In this document: positions 8,425 through 17,126 of the stretch, one piece after another
Position numbering within the stretch: the stretch's first letter is position 1
How the letters are laid out: each line of letters opens with the position of its first letter
Assembly: GCA_002840755.1 (NCBI GenBank)
Contig: PHBZ01000002.1
Coordinates: 434,001 to 498,000, forward strand
Direction of reading: 5' to 3'
Source of the DNA: Chloroflexi bacterium HGW-Chloroflexi-10
GTDB taxonomy: Bacteria > Chloroflexota > Anaerolineae > Anaerolineales > Anaerolineaceae
Length of the DNA stretch: 64,000 bases
Notes under the pieces: generated by a model
What the model was told of the DNA's origin: nothing
The model's database searches: none
The model's input: only the letters and a program-made list of their open reading frames with translations
Position numbers and translations under genes: made by a program

Positions 8425-10883
8425 CAAGCCTTACCAATTTGTGCCAATACTTTGATGCTGGTCTTTCCTGCTCCGGCAGTGGGGATAATGTTTCCGGATA
8501 TGGGATTTCCTTCCACGGTTAAAGCAACGGAATTTCCGGCGCCCACTCGAACCACGTGGATTTGATATTCAACCCCTCTGAAAAACCGGACAACATCAAA
8601 TTCATTCCAGGTTTCAGGAACAACAGGAGCGACCTTTAATCCATCATAGACCGGGTGAATTCCAAGAATCCACTGGGTAATGGCAACATAATTCCAGGCG
8701 GCTGTCCCGGTTAACCATGAATTTTTAGCCTCACCATGCGTTGGAGCATCTTTGCCTGCAATCATTTGAGCATATACATAAGGTTCGCAGCGATGGATTT
8801 CACTGATTTCTTCCCTGGCAGAAGGATTAATCCGTGTATAGTAATCGAATGCCTTGTCTCCATTCCCCATAATAGCTTCTGCAATCATAATCCAGGGGTT
8901 TGTATGGCAAAAAATGCCGGCGTTCTCTTTATAGCCAGGGGGATAGGAAGAGATTTCTCCAAGTTCTAAATAATATCGTGTGTATGCAGGATTCTGTAAT
9001 ACGATTCCATGCGGGGTAGCCAGATATTTCTCTACGGAGTTGAGCGCTTTTTGCGCCCTTCCATCATCAACTCCCAAACCAGCCAGGATACATATACCTT
9101 GCGGTTCAATGTATATCTTGCCCTCTTCACTCTCCTTTGAACCTACCGGTCTACCAAAGTCATCGTATGCGCGCCGGAACCATTCACCATCCCAGCCGGA
9201 AGCCCAAACAGTGCTCTCCATTTCTGAAGCCTTGGAATTATACAGGGCCGCATCCTCATCCTTGCCAATGCGGCTGGCTATCTCAGCCAAATCCTTGGCG
9301 GCTAACACAAACAAACCGGCAATAAAAATACTCTCGGCAATTTTTCCATCTTTACTGGTTGAAGTTTGAAAAGACTGACCCGGTGTGTCTGAGAAACAAT
9401 TCAAATTTAAACAATCATTCCAATCAGCCCGCCCAATCAGCGGTAAACCATGTGGTCCAAGACGGTCCAAAGCATATTGTATGGAACGTTGTAAATGATC
9501 ATACAATGATTTTTCACTACCGGCCGCGTTGTCATAGGGCGCCATTTCATTCAGTATTTCCCAATCGCCGGTTTCTTTAATGTAGGCTGAGACTGCCAGA
9601 ATTAGCCAATGTGGATCATCATTAAAACCGCCGCCTACATCGTTATTTCCACGCTTGGTCAAGGGTTGATATTGATGATAGGCGCCACCGGAAGGTAGCT
9701 GGGTAGCTGCCAAATCCAGTATTCTTTCTCTGGCACGTTCTGGGATCAGATGAACAAAACCGAGTAAGTCCTGGTTAGAATCCCTGAATCCCATGCCGCG
9801 GCCAATCCCGGATTCGAAATAAGAGGCAGAACGGGAAAAATTAAAGGTGGCCATAACCTGATACACATTCCAAATATTGACCATTCGGTTTGTGTGGATA
9901 TCCGGAGTATTCACCTGGAATCGATTCAATAAGTTGTCCCAATGCTTTTGAAGGTCAACAAAAGCTTGCTCAACATTGTCTATATCCAGAAAACGTTGGA
10001 TCACCGGTAATAATGCTCGTTTATTGATGGTTTGTGATCCTACAGGATCAAATTTTTCGTCTTGAGGGTTCTCATGATATCCCAAAAGGAAAATGATGGT
10101 TTTCGTTTCGCCTGGTTGTAACTGCACCTTAACCTGATGAGCGCCCATTGGTTGCCAGCCATAAGCGATAGAATTGGTTAATTTGCCATTTTTTACACCT
10201 TCAGGAGCATCCCATCCCTGATATGCCCCCAAAAAAGCCTCTCTTTGGGTATCAAAACCAGCTATCTCTTCAGAACAGGCAAAATACGAGAAGTAATTCC
10301 TTCTTTCCCTGTACTCTGATTTATGATAAATAACCCCATTTTCAACCTCAACCTGTCCAATGGAATAATTCCGCTGGAAATTGGTGAAATCATCATAGGC
10401 ATCCCACAAACAAAACTCAATGCTCGAAAAAACGGAAATATTGGCGGTTTCCTGGCGCTGATTGCTTACAGTCAATTGCCAAATTTCCAGGTCTTCGCCC
10501 ATTGGTACGAAATAGCGAGTCGAAGATTCGATACCTGCCAGTCTGGATCGAATCGTGGTATATCCCAATCCATGTCTGCATTCATATTCATCCAATTTAT
10601 TGCGGGTAGGCTGCCAGGATGGTGACCAGAACAATGGTTTATCCCCGCTGTCATCATCTCGTAAATAAATATAACGCCCACCCACATCCAATGGAACATT
10701 GTTATACCGATATCGCGATATCCTTCTTAAACGCGCATCTTTATAAAATGAATAACCACCTGCCGTATTGGAAATTATTCCAAAGTAGGCTTCACTCCCC
10801 AGATAATTAATCCAGGGCAAGGGGGTATCTGGTCGCTCAATTACATATTCTTTTCGGTCATTATCAAAATATCCAAATCGCAT
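8424..10883 (-). CDS. GH94 cellobiose phosphorylase
   Basis: An 819-residue cytosolic glycoside phosphorylase of family GH94, the usual length of cellobiose phosphorylase. It would split cellobiose with phosphate into glucose-1-phosphate and glucose, saving ATP. The N-terminal beta-sandwich begins MRFGYFDNDRKEYVI, and WINYLGSEAYFGIISNTAGG is typical of cellobiose phosphorylases. The (alpha/alpha)6 barrel holds GIGRGMGFRDSNQDLLGF and the general acid D490 in the motif DWNDC, matching the numbering of the Cellvibrio/Cellulomonas enzyme. It has a GAGG ribosome site 5-6 nt before ATG. Its place behind an oligosaccharide ABC transporter and a secreted glycosidase, under CelR-type operators, supports cellobiose as substrate over chitobiose or laminaribiose. 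Confidence 0.92.
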   Translation of the reverse strand: MRFGYFDNDRKEYVIERPDTPLPWINYLGSEAYFGIISNTAGGYSFYKDARLRRISRYRYNNVPLDVGGRYIYLRDDDSGDKPLFWSPSWQPTRNKLDEYECRHGLGYTTIRSRLAGIESSTRYFVPMGEDLEIWQLTVSNQRQETANISVFSSIEFCLWDAYDDFTNFQRNYSIGQVEVENGVIYHKSEYRERRNYFSYFACSEEIAGFDTQREAFLGAYQGWDAPEGVKNGKLTNSIAYGWQPMGAHQVKVQLQPGETKTIIFLLGYHENPQDEKFDPVGSQTINKRALLPVIQRFLDIDNVEQAFVDLQKHWDNLLNRFQVNTPDIHTNRMVNIWNVYQVMATFNFSRSASYFESGIGRGMGFRDSNQDLLGFVHLIPERARERILDLAATQLPSGGAYHQYQPLTKRGNNDVGGGFNDDPHWLILAVSAYIKETGDWEILNEMAPYDNAAGSEKSLYDHLQRSIQYALDRLGPHGLPLIGRADWNDCLNLNCFSDTPGQSFQTSTSKDGKIAESIFIAGLFVLAAKDLAEIASRIGKDEDAALYNSKASEMESTVWASGWDGEWFRRAYDDFGRPVGSKESEEGKIYIEPQGICILAGLGVDDGRAQKALNSVEKYLATPHGIVLQNPAYTRYYLELGEISSYPPGYKENAGIFCHTNPWIMIAEAIMGNGDKAFDYYTRINPSAREEISEIHRCEPYVYAQMIAGKDAPTHGEAKNSWLTGTAAWNYVAITQWILGIHPVYDGLKVAPVVPETWNEFDVVRFFRGVEYQIHVVRVGAGNSVALTVEGNPISGNIIPTAGAGKTSIKVLAQIGKA

Positions 10884-10982
10884 AATACCTCAACTATCCG
10901 TAAAAATATATCCCAGAAAGTATTTTACCTTCTTAGGCACTTTTTTACTATTTTTTATTCGCGTACTTCAAACCATTCGCTC

Positions 10983-12410
10983 TTATTGTTTTAGAACGAA
11001 TAACATCATTGAATCCGGAGACATTGTAAATGAATCTTCATTGAAATTGGTTGGATTCGGAACCAATTCAACGGTGTGTTCCTGGTCAAATAACCAGGTT
11101 TCCGAGACAAAATACTCACTAATACTATCAATAGTCAATTTTTTCGTTACTGACGAACCCGTAAGATTTACCAACATGATTGTTAGTGCGCCGTCTGGCC
11201 GTTTTGCAGCAAAAATCGAAACGTCAGGATCATCCGAAGCGGCAAATAGCCGCACACTACCAAACTTCTGATACATTAAATATACGTTGTAAATCGGATA
11301 AACATCATACTTATTCATCAATCCAAAATCACCAATAATGGCAAATTGATTAACGATAAAAGCATCATCACGTATTAATTTCCCTAACACAGCACCCCAC
11401 CAGATCCCATTCACGTGCGAATCTAGTGTAGCTTCACCACTGCTGCTGGCTGCCCAACTGGAATTTACTTCAGTAAATGCTACAGGCAAATCCCGCCCGG
11501 CATACTCTCTGGCTAAAGAACGTAAGGCTGGTACTAAACCATCCCACTCTCGCGCGCTGGCGCGTAATTCTTCTGTAGTTGGTGGGCCTGAATTCACGCT
11601 TTCAGGAAACGGGTATTTGTGTACTGAAAGGACATCGACCATATCCCCATTCACTTTTAGAAATTCCACAATCCAATCTTCAAGCGTTTGCTCATAGTCA
11701 TTTTGAGGATCTGCAAAATATTGGTTGACTTCGGGGCCAATGAATTGGATCGTTGGATCAACGGAACGCATTGCTTGTGCCCAATTACGGTAGTCTTGGT
11801 TAAATTGCTCGATAGTATATCCATCTTTAAACAAATTTGGTTCATTACCAATCGTCCAATATTTAACCCCATATTGTTTTTCTATATTCACATATCGAAC
11901 AATTTCTGCGGCCCGTTCCGCAGTCCCATTTTTCAAGCGCACATGAATATTAATATCGGCGCCAATCTGGCGGCAAAAGGCAACAAATTGATCGATATTC
12001 CATTCATCCATGTCATTTAAATCACCCCAATTACCACCGGGATAGCGCAAAATTGTCAGGTGTGCGTCCTTTGCGATATCCTGCATTTGAAGCGGTACAA
12101 AGAGCCATGGGCCATAATTTGTCCCATACACCAGCGGGCTGATTTCACCCTGAACCTCATTTGCATCCACAAACAATTCAGAAGAAGATGGCGGTGTCCT
12201 CACAGGAGTAAGACTGGGTAATGGAGTTAAGGTTGCAGTAAATGCAGGTGTAGCTGTGTTACTGGGCAGCAACACCTGCGTTTCTGTCGCAGTCAACTCC
12301 GAAGCTACTTGAGGAGAACAGGCCGAAACCAGAACCAATCCCAGAAGTGTAAACAGGACAGTTTTCCGGATATGTCTGCATCCAGGTCGTTTCGGAATTC
12401 GGAAAATCAT
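10983..12410 (-). CDS. Secreted lipoprotein glycoside hydrolase (clan GH-A, GH39/GH51-like)
   Basis: A 475-residue lipoprotein. It has a signal peptide with lipobox VSAC (Cys31), a Thr/Pro-rich linker to about residue 75, a (beta/alpha)8 barrel (about 78-395) and a small beta domain at the end. The clan GH-A catalytic pair is visible: acid/base E190 in YWTIGNEPN and probable nucleophile E314 in VAFTEVNSSW. LRYPGG near 121 is also seen in GH51/GH39 relatives. The exact family and substrate cannot be fixed by eye; a beta-glucosidic or xylosidic oligosaccharide fits the operon. The start overlaps the MalG stop by 4 nt (ATGA). It probably trims polysaccharides on the cell surface for the transporter. 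Confidence 0.8.
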   Translation of the reverse strand: MIFRIPKRPGCRHIRKTVLFTLLGLVLVSACSPQVASELTATETQVLLPSNTATPAFTATLTPLPSLTPVRTPPSSSELFVDANEVQGEISPLVYGTNYGPWLFVPLQMQDIAKDAHLTILRYPGGNWGDLNDMDEWNIDQFVAFCRQIGADINIHVRLKNGTAERAAEIVRYVNIEKQYGVKYWTIGNEPNLFKDGYTIEQFNQDYRNWAQAMRSVDPTIQFIGPEVNQYFADPQNDYEQTLEDWIVEFLKVNGDMVDVLSVHKYPFPESVNSGPPTTEELRASAREWDGLVPALRSLAREYAGRDLPVAFTEVNSSWAASSSGEATLDSHVNGIWWGAVLGKLIRDDAFIVNQFAIIGDFGLMNKYDVYPIYNVYLMYQKFGSVRLFAASDDPDVSIFAAKRPDGALTIMLVNLTGSSVTKKLTIDSISEYFVSETWLFDQEHTVELVPNPTNFNEDSFTMSPDSMMLFVLKQ

Positions 12411-13465
12411 TTATCAACACCTGTTATAACGATACCTTGCATGAAGACCCGTTGACTGAAGAAGAATAATATGACCGGTAATGCAATCGCCATCATCGAA
12501 GCTGCCATCGCCAATCCGGGTTGGGTATTAAAGATATTATTAAACTGGGTCATTCCAATCGAAATCGTGTACAACTCCTCACGTCCCTGCAAATAAATAA
12601 GGGGTTCAAAAAAGTCATTCCAGGCAAAGAAGAAGTGGAAAAGACCAACCGCAGTAATTGCCGGTATAGATTGAGGAATGATCACATACAGCAGTGTTTG
12701 CAGTGGAGTTGCGCCATCAATCATGGCCGCCTCATCCAAATCTTTCGGGATTCCCCGGAAATATTGCCGTAATAGAAATACATTGTAGGCATTTGCAAAG
12801 AAATGGGGAACAATTAACGGCAGCCAGGTTCCGCCCCACCCCAGCCAGCGGAAAAACACATACGTTGGGATCAAAGTCACCTGCCTGGGCAAGATAATCG
12901 TTGAGATTAATATAATGAAGAGAAAATTAATGCCGGGGATTCGAAACCGCGCAAAACCAAAACCAACAGCAACCGATGAAATCAAAGTACCAATGGTTCC
13001 AAGAATAGCCACAATAAATGTATTTCTGAAGAGGCGATCCAACCGGATCTGATTCCAGGAGGCCGGAAAGTTGTCAAAAACAGGTGCTATCGCATAAAAA
13101 GGTTCCAGTGCACGCCATCGGCCAACCCATTCAATCAGACCGGCTTCTACGTTTTCAGGGTCAATAAAACCGCTTTGTTCGCGTCCAGGTTTTACTAAGG
13201 CCAATGCTTTTACACCATCAATGGTAGGGACATTGTACATGGCATAATCTTTGCCTTCGTAATTAAAAGTGACCGGGCTTTTAGGTAAAAATTGGGAATA
13301 GGGGTCCTGAATTTGTTGTAGAGTCTTAAATGCTGTCAAAGTCATATAACCCAACGGCGCTAAGAACAATGTAACGATCAAAAATCCTAATAAAGTAACC
13401 AGAGAAGTAGAGGTAAACCCTCTCATTCGATTACTGGGATACCATTTTTTTGCTTGGACTGCCAT
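12407..13465 (-). CDS. Carbohydrate ABC transporter permease, MalG-like
   Basis: A 352-residue inner-membrane permease of the CUT1 sugar family. Six helices are expected: the first near residues 20-43, then a larger than usual periplasmic insert (about 45-140) before the remaining five. The ATPase-contact EAA loop reads EAAMIDGATPLQTLLYVIIPQSIP (seen in two parts near 245-268). It forms the membrane channel with the MalF-like protein encoded 2 bp upstream. No ATPase gene is in this operon, so a shared MsiK-type ATPase elsewhere must energise it, which is common for CUT1 systems of this kind. Confidence 0.92.
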   Translation of the reverse strand: MAVQAKKWYPSNRMRGFTSTSLVTLLGFLIVTLFLAPLGYMTLTAFKTLQQIQDPYSQFLPKSPVTFNYEGKDYAMYNVPTIDGVKALALVKPGREQSGFIDPENVEAGLIEWVGRWRALEPFYAIAPVFDNFPASWNQIRLDRLFRNTFIVAILGTIGTLISSVAVGFGFARFRIPGINFLFIILISTIILPRQVTLIPTYVFFRWLGWGGTWLPLIVPHFFANAYNVFLLRQYFRGIPKDLDEAAMIDGATPLQTLLYVIIPQSIPAITAVGLFHFFFAWNDFFEPLIYLQGREELYTISIGMTQFNNIFNTQPGLAMAASMMAIALPVILFFFSQRVFMQGIVITGVDK

Positions 13466-13467
13466 GA

Positions 13468-14427
13468 TTAATCACCTCCGGCGTAATATACCCAGCGGTT
13501 TTGGGTCTTGAAAAGTAGAACTGTCAGAAGGAGGACAAAGATGAACATAGCCCAGGCCAACGTCGATCCATAGCCCATGTCCAGGAAGTTGAACGCCGTG
13601 CGGTATAAATACAGGTTATAGAACATGGTAGAACCATTTGGATCGCCGCGTCCATTGCTGATGATGTATGCCTGAACAAAATATTGGAAAGATCCAATTA
13701 ATGCCAGCATCAAGTTATAAAAAATTACCGGTGAGATCATCGGGAGCGTTACTTTCATGAATCGCTGGAAACCGTTTGCACCGTCCACTTTTGAAGCATC
13801 GTAAAGTTCAGAAGGCACGTTCTGAAGGCCGGCGAGCAAGACCAGCATCGTATTTCCAACTCCCCAAAAGCCCATAATAGTTAATGCTGGTAAAACCCAA
13901 TTCTCATCCTGATACCACCGTGGTCCTTGAACACCAAATAAAAACTCAATACCACGGTTCAACCATCCGGATTCGCTGTTCATAATACCACCCCAAACCA
14001 TCACATTCACCACAACTGGGATCATGTAGGGCATATAGAACAACGTTCGGAATATATTTTTTCCAAATAAATGTTCAGAATTCACTAAAACAGCCAGACC
14101 CAATGGCAAGAGAATGGCAAAGGGGACTGAAATTATCACGAATCTTAAAGTAACAAAGACGGCCTGGCGTAAAAAAGGATCTGTAAATAAACGCGCATAA
14201 TTGTCCAGACCAACAAATTTAATATTTTCGGGTTCAATGGGATTATAGTTTGTAAAAGAAAATACCAGTGAAGCAACAGTAGGTAATAAAGTAAATATAA
14301 TAAAACCGAGGATCCATGGACTGAGGAAAAACAAACCCCATTTAACCTCTCGTCTCAATAATAACGATGAGCGATGTTCACGTAGTGGTTCGGCAGGTTG
14401 GGAATTGTACTGGGGCAGAGTAGCCAT
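13468..14427 (-). CDS. Carbohydrate ABC transporter permease, MalF-like
   Basis: A 319-residue CUT1 permease with six predicted helices (first near 33-55). The EAA-type loop is YDASKVDGANGFQRFMKVTLP. The start is the ATG at 14427 with GGAG about 9 nt upstream; the TTG just before it was rejected. It partners the MalG-like permease. A strong stem-loop separates it from the binding-protein gene, so its expression is probably lower than that of the binding protein. Confidence 0.92.
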   Translation of the reverse strand: MATLPQYNSQPAEPLREHRSSLLLRREVKWGLFFLSPWILGFIIFTLLPTVASLVFSFTNYNPIEPENIKFVGLDNYARLFTDPFLRQAVFVTLRFVIISVPFAILLPLGLAVLVNSEHLFGKNIFRTLFYMPYMIPVVVNVMVWGGIMNSESGWLNRGIEFLFGVQGPRWYQDENWVLPALTIMGFWGVGNTMLVLLAGLQNVPSELYDASKVDGANGFQRFMKVTLPMISPVIFYNLMLALIGSFQYFVQAYIISNGRGDPNGSTMFYNLYLYRTAFNFLDMGYGSTLAWAMFIFVLLLTVLLFKTQNRWVYYAGGD

Positions 14428-14453
14428 CAATAATTCTCCTTGTCTTCAAAATT

Positions 14454-14487
14454 AGACCTGACAGGTCTTTCTGGACCTGTCAGGTCT
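14454..14487. repeat. REP-like perfect stem-loop between binding protein and permease genes
   Basis: A perfect 14-bp inverted repeat (AGACCTGACAGGTC / GACCTGTCAGGTCT) with a 6-nt loop. Each arm is itself nearly palindromic. No T tract follows. In the mRNA it would sit just after the binding-protein stop codon, where such stem-loops often protect the 3' end and give the binding protein a higher output than the permeases. Confidence 0.75.
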
Positions 14488-14505
14488 AGGGTATTTCACA
14501 AAATA

Positions 14506-15984
14506 CTATTCAGCTACTTCTGCGAAGATTGCATTGATGTCAGTGTCGAACTGAGCAAGGCGATCATCAATAACCAGATCAGGATTGCTGCGCAGGTCGC
14601 TGCCTAATTGCAGGAAGGCATCGTGTGCTTTAGCAATATTTGGCAGAACCAATTCATGACCGGGAACTTCCAGGTATGCAATCATGTCATTGAAAACCTG
14701 CCAGTCAACTACGTTGGGGGCAAAAGTTTCATCCAAACCAGCGTAGAAAGCTTCTTGCTGGCTGGTGCGGGCCGGGAGTCCACCATAAATGGCATACAGA
14801 TCAGCAGAGCCTTCGCCTAACATGTAGGTGTAGACCTGGAAAGCTGCATCAGCGTTCTTGGTGTCTTTCATGATAGCGAAGGTATCGCCGTGCATTTTGG
14901 CAGTGGTTGTTCCATTATAGGAAGGCACAACAGCAACGTCCCAACCAGGTACTGCGGCTTTATCAATACAGCAGGTGTACCATAAGTGGCTCAGGCCCAT
15001 CGCAACTTTTCCGGAAGAGAAGGAGTTGCCTTTGATCAGGTCGCTGTCCATGGCTGCTTGTGTAGGCAGGAAGGGCTGATCGCCCCACATGGCGTCATAG
15101 TACCATTTGATAGCATCAACCTGGCCGGCAGAAAGATCTAATTTCCCATCTACGACAGGATAATGGGGTTCAAAGTAAGCAGAGAACCAGCGTGGGCTGT
15201 CCTTGGTCCATTGGAAATCAAAACCGTATTGAACAATTTTGGTTGCATCGAAATCAGGGCTGGTGGCGTCGTTACCGGCTTCATCAACGGTTAAGCGCTT
15301 GGCAATTTCAGCTACTGTATTGAAATCCCATTCAACTTCTGCGCCATCTAAAACGTATTTTTCACCAACTTTGTGGGGAGGATAGGCCAAACCGGCTTCA
15401 TCGAACAAAGCTGTATTGTAGAATACGGCAGAGGGGAAGATAGCGAATGGCAAACCAACCAATTCACCCTGGTCTTTGTAGAACTCGAGGAAAGCTGGGT
15501 CAATATCGCTGGTGTCATAATCGAATTTTTCGATAAAGGGGGTCAGATCCAGGAATGCACCCGGGAAGAAACCACGACCTTCGGTACCAACGGGGCCCAC
15601 GATGTCAGGTGAATTTCCGGCTGCGATCTGAGCGGTTAGATTATCGCGAGCATATTTGTTATCAACGATGATCGAGATCAACTGGATTTCGTCCTGGGAG
15701 GCATTGAATTTATCAACAAATTCTTTTTCCAGGGGGATCTGGGCGGCTTGTGCACCGGCACCTAATCCAATATACCAGTAGATCTGGACACGATCTTTTT
15801 GTGGTTCAGCAGTTGGTTGAACAACGGGAGCTGCAGTGGGTTCTACCACTACTTCAGTCGGTTCAACAACGGGGGCCGCTGGTTCAGTAGTTGGTGCGGC
15901 AGTCTCGGCAACCGGCTGGCAAGCTGCAAGCAGCATGCTCAGGGAAACCAGGAGAGCTAAAATAATAATACTTGTGCGTTTCAT
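14506..15984 (-). CDS. Sugar ABC transporter substrate-binding lipoprotein
   Basis: A 492-residue extracellular solute-binding protein (family 1, CUT1). It has a signal peptide with lipobox LAAC (Cys22) and a Pro/Glu/Thr/Val linker to about residue 62, typical of Chloroflexota binding proteins. The mature two-lobed domain begins near VQIYWYIGLG. Motifs such as GNSPDIVG (about 120), LPFAIFPSAVFYN and AMGLSHLWYT fit oligosaccharide-binding proteins. It is the first gene of the operon with two permeases, a surface glycosidase and cellobiose phosphorylase, so the ligand is probably cello-oligosaccharide. Two promoters with CelR-type operators lie 100-510 nt upstream. Confidence 0.93.
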   Translation of the reverse strand: MKRTSIIILALLVSLSMLLAACQPVAETAAPTTEPAAPVVEPTEVVVEPTAAPVVQPTAEPQKDRVQIYWYIGLGAGAQAAQIPLEKEFVDKFNASQDEIQLISIIVDNKYARDNLTAQIAAGNSPDIVGPVGTEGRGFFPGAFLDLTPFIEKFDYDTSDIDPAFLEFYKDQGELVGLPFAIFPSAVFYNTALFDEAGLAYPPHKVGEKYVLDGAEVEWDFNTVAEIAKRLTVDEAGNDATSPDFDATKIVQYGFDFQWTKDSPRWFSAYFEPHYPVVDGKLDLSAGQVDAIKWYYDAMWGDQPFLPTQAAMDSDLIKGNSFSSGKVAMGLSHLWYTCCIDKAAVPGWDVAVVPSYNGTTTAKMHGDTFAIMKDTKNADAAFQVYTYMLGEGSADLYAIYGGLPARTSQQEAFYAGLDETFAPNVVDWQVFNDMIAYLEVPGHELVLPNIAKAHDAFLQLGSDLRSNPDLVIDDRLAQFDTDINAIFAEVAE

Positions 15985-16085
15985 CTTCTTGCTCCTTTTA
16001 GTAAATTATGTGAGTTGTGGAAAGAACTGGGTAAAAAAGAAAAATTTTGGTGTTCACCTCCTCAAGGTCTTTTCCTTTTACTGAA

Positions 16086-16114
16086 ATATATGGGAGCGCT
16101 CCCATGCTTCGCAA
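16086..16114 (-). promoter_or_regulatory. Proximal promoter of the cellobiose operon
   Basis: Minus strand: -35 TTGCGA (16114..16109) and -10 ATATAT (16091..16086), spacer 17 nt. The 14-bp operator lies inside the spacer and touches the -10 box, so a bound repressor would block polymerase directly. The box lies about 100 nt from the binding-protein ATG. Confidence 0.6.
16091..16104. promoter_or_regulatory. CelR-type LacI-family operator 1
   Basis: Perfect palindrome TGGGAGCGCTCCCA, identical to the site described for the LacI-family repressor CelR of Thermobifida fusca, which is released by cellobiose. The regulator gene itself is not in the window. Confidence 0.85.
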
Positions 16115-16440
16115 TAAAAAAAACACGCTCATTTTTCGGTGTTTTCAGAAAGGAATGCAAATAAACGAGATCCCTGCGATAATTGTTCCTTGGTAGTAAT
16201 CGGGATAAGAATTTTCATATTTTTGGGGTTTAAAAAAAGCCTCAATAAAATATTTATAAAAATTGGTAGATACTTTTAGTTAAAAAATTGGGTTTCTGTC
16301 TTTCGAGCAAATTCACGTATTGACTCAGGAGGTTTTCAATTCACTGATCTTGGATCTTAAAAAAAGCTGGTTCAATTGGAAGAATCGAATAAATTGACAG
16401 AAAAGAATTTTTTGTTTGGGAACATCATTGTTGTTATTCA

Positions 16441-16454
16441 TGGGAGCGCTCCCA
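16441..16454. promoter_or_regulatory. CelR-type LacI-family operator 2
   Basis: A second perfect TGGGAGCGCTCCCA, 350 bp from the first. It lies about 5-18 nt past the expected start point of the distal promoter, a position where a repressor would block initiation or early elongation. Two distant sites also allow DNA looping. Confidence 0.85.
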
Positions 16455-16465
16455 AACTATAGGTG

Positions 16466-16494
16466 ATTATACAAACTTTTTTTGCGTAAGTCAA
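16466..16494 (-). promoter_or_regulatory. Distal, near-consensus promoter of the cellobiose operon
   Basis: Minus strand: -35 TTGACT (16494..16489), spacer 17 nt, -10 TATAAT (16471..16466). It is the stronger of the two promoters by sequence and would give a leader of about 475 nt. It stands back to back with the tmRNA promoter. Confidence 0.7.
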
Positions 16495-16519
16495 CACTTT
16501 TTTTAAATTTCATTAAAAT

Positions 16520-16548
16520 TTGTTAAACTTGCTCCTGTCTGGTATAAT
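16520..16548 (+). promoter_or_regulatory. Promoter of ssrA
   Basis: A -35 box TTGTTA at 16520..16525 and -10 box TATAAT at 16543..16548 with a 17-nt spacer. The RNA 5' end at 16558 is 10 nt past the -10 box. Confidence 0.75.
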
Positions 16549-16557
16549 CAATGTACC

Positions 16558-16953
16558 GGGGATGACAGGCTTCGACGGAGGAGGCTGATCCCGGACTGCG
16601 AGTCGAGAGGTACCGACCTCGAAAAATCAGTACAAAAAACAAGTGCCAATCGCACAAACACTTTTGCTGCCATGCCCCTCGCTGCATAGCGAGTGCCTGG
16701 TGGTAAAATGGTTCTTTCGAGAACCACGTCCATCTACCCCGTTCCCTACCCGGTGGTAGCCTGGGCGCCATAAAGTTAGGGTGCCGTATTCTTTGCTGCG
16801 ACGAATACGAAAGAGGGCTTTAGGGTCCAAGCAGCTGGCTAAAAATCAGTATTGTTGATTGTCTGGTTTTTCGGCGAAATGATCAATCAACTACACTCGT
16901 AGATGTGCGGCGATCTATTTTTTCGGACGCGGGTTCAATTCCCGCCATCTCCA
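16558..16953 (+). ncRNA. ssrA: tmRNA (transfer-messenger RNA)
   Basis: A 396-nt tmRNA that rescues stalled ribosomes and tags the unfinished protein for proteolysis. The tRNA-like domain pairs 5' GGGGATG with 3' CATCTCC. GGCTTCGACGG at the 5' end and GCGGGTTCAATTCCCGC (T arm) at the 3' end are standard. The discriminator is A and CCA is not encoded. The tag reading frame starts at GCC 16645 and codes for ANRTNTFAAMPLAA, ending at TAG 16687..16689. The stop lies in the loop of the hairpin CTCGCT-GCAT-AGCGAG, as in most tmRNAs. The single-piece form shows no permutation. Confidence 0.95.
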
Positions 16954-16964
16954 CAAACCGAAAC

Positions 16965-17011
16965 AAAAACACAACTTGCCTGGTAGCAACTACCAGGCAA
17001 GTTGTGTTTTT
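16965..17011 (+). terminator. Terminator of ssrA
   Basis: A 22-bp perfect stem (16965..16986 with 16990..17011) and a 3-nt loop, starting with an A run and ending in a T run. It is among the strongest hairpins in the window. Confidence 0.85.
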
Positions 17012-17126
17012 GGGTTTTTCTGGTAATTCGGTAAAAAACTCACATAACCCAATCCAACGAGTGGGGGCCAGCCATGGTTTAATACCGGTTATTTTCCAAA
17101 AGCTTAAATGAACTGCCGGCCGCCTC

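Noticed and set aside
14454-14487. Rho-independent terminator between binding protein and permease
   Set aside because: No T tract on either side; it fits better as an mRNA-stabilising or repeat stem-loop within the operon.
16129-16218. A 29-residue minus-strand frame in the cellobiose leader
   Set aside because: It lacks a ribosome site at usable distance and resembles no protein I know; noted only as part of the leader.
16523-16830. Several open frames on the minus strand of about 60-80 codons
   Set aside because: They lie opposite the tmRNA gene, whose structure and promoter explain the sequence.
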